Positions 4,879-7,660 of a DNA stretch of 7,660 bases are shown piece after piece. The notes below the pieces were generated by a model. The model was not told the DNA's origin. It made no database searches and worked only from the letters and a program-made list of their open reading frames with translations. Source of the stretch: an uncultured Planctomycetaceae bacterium (lineage in GTDB: Bacteria > Planctomycetota > Planctomycetia > Pirellulales > Pirellulaceae); the NCBI GenBank assembly GCA_903921945.1, contig CAIXSC010000905.1, positions 1-7,660 on the forward strand, written 5' to 3'. Numbering within the stretch: position 1 is the first letter of the stretch; the number at the start of each line of letters is the position of its first letter. The position numbers were made by a program, and so were the translations under genes.

Positions 4879-6669
4879 ATGACTCGGATCAACGTGTCTT
4901 TGCGAGTTCTCGCCTGCGCGTCTGCGCTTGCGGCCCCAGCGCTAATCGCGGAACTGGCGCTCGCCCAGTCCAACCGCCCCGCATCTTTGGAGCGAGAGCC
5001 GCGGCAGGCGACTCGCGACGGCGCGCCGATTTTGTCGGTGCGAATCCGAGAGGAAGCCAAACCCAAACCGACCGTGCGGATCGGGCAGGTCGGCGGTGCC
5101 CAGGATGTCTCGTCGGCAGGGTCGCCGGCCCCGCAAACGGTCGCTCCGGAGCAAGATGCGGAAGCCGCCAAGGCGGCGGATGCCGCCGCTCTGGCTCAAG
5201 AAGAGACATCGGGCAGCGAACCGGCCGAGTCGGCGGATAGCGCGATCGACGTGAAGTCCAAAGCCACGACGGCCGATTTGCAACCGCCGGCGGAAAAGCC
5301 CGCCGATCGCGGCCCGACGGATGAGAAACCTAGCGCGGAAACCGCAAACGATCGGAAGGACTCCGCGAAAACTTCGGAAGACGCGACCGAGCCGTCGGCC
5401 GAGGATGCGACTCCGCCGGCGGAGAAGCCCACGGACAAGCCCAGTCCCAACGGTGTGGACGGTTCGGCTGCCAAGGGAGAGGCCGCGGCCGAGCCCGCCC
5501 CGCTGGTCACGCCGCGACGCACTTCCGATGACCGGCCGGTTGCGGACGAGAACTCGGCGAAGAACGATGAAAACAAAGCCGCCCCACCCAAGGATGCGAA
5601 GGAACCGCGGACGCTCGGCAGCGCGCCGGATGCCGTGGCGGTGCCGACCTTTGAACAAGACCTGACCCCCGAATTGCTGGAACTGCGCGACCGCGTGCGA
5701 AAGACGTTGTCGTGGTACTACAACGAACCGATCAGCGTCAACAGTTACAGTCCGTGGGGCATCATGCACGCGTTGATCGCGTTTGGTGTCGACACCCAGG
5801 TTTATAACCAGGATCAAAAGGTCAACGCGATCGGCTGGCTGTGCTACAACAACGCCTGCCGCGGGCAGCGGCTCATGTACCTGGAAAACGGCAAACTGCG
5901 GGTCGATATCGGCGTCGGCGTGCAAGGCCATGCCGGCCAGTTCCTCGCCATGCTCGCCCAATCTCGAGTTCGCACCGACTTCCCGATCAAGGTTGAAGGT
6001 CGCGACTTCACTGTGGCCGACTTGATCGAGTCGGAAAAGGAAACTTGTCGCACCCGCACCGAGCTGACGTTCAAGCTGATCGGCTTGGCCCACTATCTGA
6101 AGACCGACGCGACCTGGAAGAGCGATATCGGCGAGGAGTGGAGTATCCCAAAGCTGATCAAGGAAGAACTCGCCCAGCCGGTCGTCGGCTCGGCGTGCGG
6201 CGGCACGCACCGGATGACGGGCTTTAGCTACGCGGTGAACAAGCGGACGAAGCTGAACGAGCCGTTCGAAGGCCAGTGGCTGCGGGGTCGGAAGTTCGTC
6301 CACGCGTACCACGAGTACATTTTCAAGCTGCAAAACTCGGATGGCAGTTTCAGCACCAATTGGTTCGCCGGCCGGGGCGACACGGGGGAAATCAAAAGGC
6401 ACTTGGAGACGACCGGCCATATGCTCGAATGGCTCGTGTGCTCGTTGCCCGCCGACCAACTGGATGACCCTCGGGTGATTCAAGCTGTCGACCACCTGAC
6501 ATCGGTTTTCGAGTACGGAATGCGGAATGGCGTGAAGTGGGAGATCGGTCCACGGGGCCATGGTCTCCATGCCTTGGCGCTCTACGCCGAGCGGCGTTTC
6601 GGGGACAAGCCGGGCAGTCGCGAAGCGATCTTCGCTCGGCGAAATCCGACGAAACCGCTGGTTCGATAG
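4879..6669 (+). CDS. Secreted prenyltransferase/squalene-oxidase-repeat-like (alpha/alpha-toroid) protein
   Basis: From the ATG at 4879 this is a 596-residue protein. Residues 1-29 form a signal peptide (MTRINVSLR, then a hydrophobic core ending ELALA, with likely cleavage before Gln30). Residues about 50-250 are low-complexity and rich in Ala, Pro, Glu, Asp and Lys, with repeated PPAEKP-like phrases; this should be an unfolded tether. Residues about 257-585 form a folded helical domain of alpha/alpha-toroid character: SYSPWGIMHALIAFG, GHAGQFLAMLAQ, a QNSDGSFSTNWF turn (485-496, like the QW turns of terpene cyclases), TTGHMLEWLV and GPRGHGLHALALYAERR. No DxDD cyclase motif is present, so terpene cyclisation is not supported. 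Several His and Cys (H351, C440, H444, H514, H561) sit in motif-like positions. From memory, similar planctomycete proteins carry the doubtful name 'ADP-ribosylation factor-directed GTPase activating protein isoform b'. An upstream in-frame ATG at 4846 would put 11 polar residues before the signal peptide and is less likely. Confidence 0.8.
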   Translation: MTRINVSLRVLACASALAAPALIAELALAQSNRPASLEREPRQATRDGAPILSVRIREEAKPKPTVRIGQVGGAQDVSSAGSPAPQTVAPEQDAEAAKAADAAALAQEETSGSEPAESADSAIDVKSKATTADLQPPAEKPADRGPTDEKPSAETANDRKDSAKTSEDATEPSAEDATPPAEKPTDKPSPNGVDGSAAKGEAAAEPAPLVTPRRTSDDRPVADENSAKNDENKAAPPKDAKEPRTLGSAPDAVAVPTFEQDLTPELLELRDRVRKTLSWYYNEPISVNSYSPWGIMHALIAFGVDTQVYNQDQKVNAIGWLCYNNACRGQRLMYLENGKLRVDIGVGVQGHAGQFLAMLAQSRVRTDFPIKVEGRDFTVADLIESEKETCRTRTELTFKLIGLAHYLKTDATWKSDIGEEWSIPKLIKEELAQPVVGSACGGTHRMTGFSYAVNKRTKLNEPFEGQWLRGRKFVHAYHEYIFKLQNSDGSFSTNWFAGRGDTGEIKRHLETTGHMLEWLVCSLPADQLDDPRVIQAVDHLTSVFEYGMRNGVKWEIGPRGHGLHALALYAERRFGDKPGSREAIFARRNPTKPLVR

Positions 6670-6788
6670 TTGCTCGTTCGGGGGAAACGGCCTACCATTG
6701 CCGCGACGTTTGGACGGCGCGGCGATCGCATGGGCGAAGGTCGGGCGGCCGTTCCTTATCCGCCCCTGAGCCGCGGGATCGCTGCCCT

Positions 6789-7660
6789 ATGAAAGCCGGC
6801 CGTTTAGACACTCACCTCGCCGGCCTCGTCAAAATGGCCCGTCAATGGGTAGAGTCTAGCGACGCCGACTCGCTGCTGTTGCTGCTCGACGAGCCGCTCG
6901 ATTGGCCCGCGCTTGCCGAGGCGGCGAGCGGCGTGAAGGTGGTTGTGGCGAGCGACACGCGGGACGCCATCGAGGGAGCAGCCGCTGCCGGCATCCCGAG
7001 TGTCGTGCTGGAAATGGGCAACGAAGCCGAAGTGGAAAAACTCACCCAGGCCCTGTTGCTCGCGGTCGCCAACGAGGTGCTGCTTCCCGGGGCCGCGGTG
7101 GTGGCGATCTACAGCGCGTTTGAAACGGGCCGGATGGACTCGCTCAGTTACATCCACTTGGAAGAGCATCTGGGGCGGCTCACTGCCCGCGACCTCAAAC
7201 GGCTCGTCACCAATGTTCCGCTGGAAGTGCTCAAGTCGGTCGTCGATTTGGCGATCGAAATCGGGCGTGAGGGCCGCGAGGGAACTCCGGTCGGCACGCT
7301 GTTCGTCGTCGGCGACACTCGCCGCGTCCTCACCCACGTGCATCCCGCCGGCTTCGATCCGGTGAAGGGCTACAGCCGCAAGGAACGGTCATTGCGGGAC
7401 GGCAAAGTTCGCGAAGCGCTCAAGGAGATCGCTCCGCTCGACGGCGCTTTCATCGTCTCGGCGGATGGCGTCGTCGAAAAGGCGTGCCAGTTGATCGATG
7501 CTGGCCACGCTAGCCTGACGCTCTCCAAGGGACTTGGTTCCCGCCACTGGGCGGCCGCCGCCATCACCAAAGTCACCTCAGCGGTATCGGTCGCCGTCAG
7601 TCAATCGAACGGCACGGTCCGGCTGTTTCAAAACGGCGAAGTTGTTCTGCGCATCGAGCC
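6789..7660 (+). CDS. DacZ-like diadenylate cyclase (DisA_N domain), 3' end cut off by the window
   Basis: The reading frame is open from ATG 6789 to the window edge (290 complete codons). The protein would join two ATP into cyclic di-AMP. The C-terminal part carries both signatures of the DisA_N/DAC domain: LDGAFIVSADG, with D218-G219-A220, and GLGSRHWAAAAIT, with R252-H253 and A255, followed by VSVAVSQSNGTVRLFQNGEV. Before it come GREGREGTPVGTLFVVGD (159-176) and a GY turn near 195. An N-terminal domain (about 1-110) has VVVASDTRDAIEGAAAAGIP, reminiscent of the pyruvate-kinase C-terminal domain. This order, and the absence of the DisA helix-hairpin-helix region or of CdaA-type membrane spans in the visible part, matches archaeal DacZ rather than bacterial DisA or CdaA. 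The start has no good ribosome-binding site. A 119-bp gap separates it from the toroid gene, and no regulatory motif is seen. Only the last part of the domain is missing here. Confidence 0.9.
   Translation, partial: MKAGRLDTHLAGLVKMARQWVESSDADSLLLLLDEPLDWPALAEAASGVKVVVASDTRDAIEGAAAAGIPSVVLEMGNEAEVEKLTQALLLAVANEVLLPGAAVVAIYSAFETGRMDSLSYIHLEEHLGRLTARDLKRLVTNVPLEVLKSVVDLAIEIGREGREGTPVGTLFVVGDTRRVLTHVHPAGFDPVKGYSRKERSLRDGKVREALKEIAPLDGAFIVSADGVVEKACQLIDAGHASLTLSKGLGSRHWAAAAITKVTSAVSVAVSQSNGTVRLFQNGEVVLRIE

Noticed and set aside
4509..5240. 243-residue plus-strand frame spanning the end of the HEAT gene and the start of the toroid gene
   Set aside because: It overlaps two better-supported genes out of frame, is Arg/Ser-rich and has no recognisable domain.
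4942..6570. 542-residue Arg-rich open frame on the minus strand
   Set aside because: It is a shadow of the toroid gene in GC-rich DNA. It has a biased Arg/Gly composition and no domain, while the plus-strand frame has a signal peptide and a folded domain.

Overview
The window is high-GC bacterial DNA and most likely comes from a planctomycete of the Pirellulales type. This is inferred from the gene content: an exported protein with an alpha/alpha-toroid (prenyltransferase-like) domain behind a long acidic linker, a HEAT-repeat lipoprotein, a 'virion core'-type SPFH protein with an extra C-terminal domain, and an archaeal-style diadenylate cyclase. Spacers are long, Shine-Dalgarno signals are mostly weak, and short minisatellites are frequent. 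No rRNA, tRNA, CRISPR array, insertion sequence or phage gene was seen, and no assignment was checked against a database.

Layout, left to right. A 15-bp minisatellite (51-136) lies in front of a complete PLP-dependent class I/II aminotransferase (241-1353, +). It converges, with only 12 bp between the stop codons, on a leftward pair: an SPFH/Band 7 protein (2757-1366, -) and, upstream of it, a small helical protein of unknown function (3470-2961, -). The 203-bp gap between those two holds a 17-bp-unit minisatellite whose edge carries a perfect 17-bp palindrome. A divergent spacer of 343 bp (3471-3813), with a third degenerate repeat, separates them from a rightward set. That set is a HEAT-repeat lipoprotein (3814-4593, +), a secreted prenyltransferase/squalene-oxidase-repeat-like protein (4879-6669, +), and a DacZ-like diadenylate cyclase (6789 to the window edge, +, truncated).

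How the genes may work together. The SPFH protein and its small neighbour are the best candidates for a functional pair, by operon-like order; the related Bacillus YdjI acts with partner proteins in membrane stress. The HEAT lipoprotein and the toroid protein both carry export signals, so they probably act in the cell envelope. The diadenylate cyclase would make c-di-AMP, a messenger tied to osmotic and envelope homeostasis in other bacteria. Nothing in the sequence directly links these into one pathway. The aminotransferase looks like ordinary amino-acid metabolism. The most useful leads are the DacZ-like cyclase, the SPFH plus C-terminal domain fusion with its small upstream partner, and the three minisatellites that each lie 5' of a gene.
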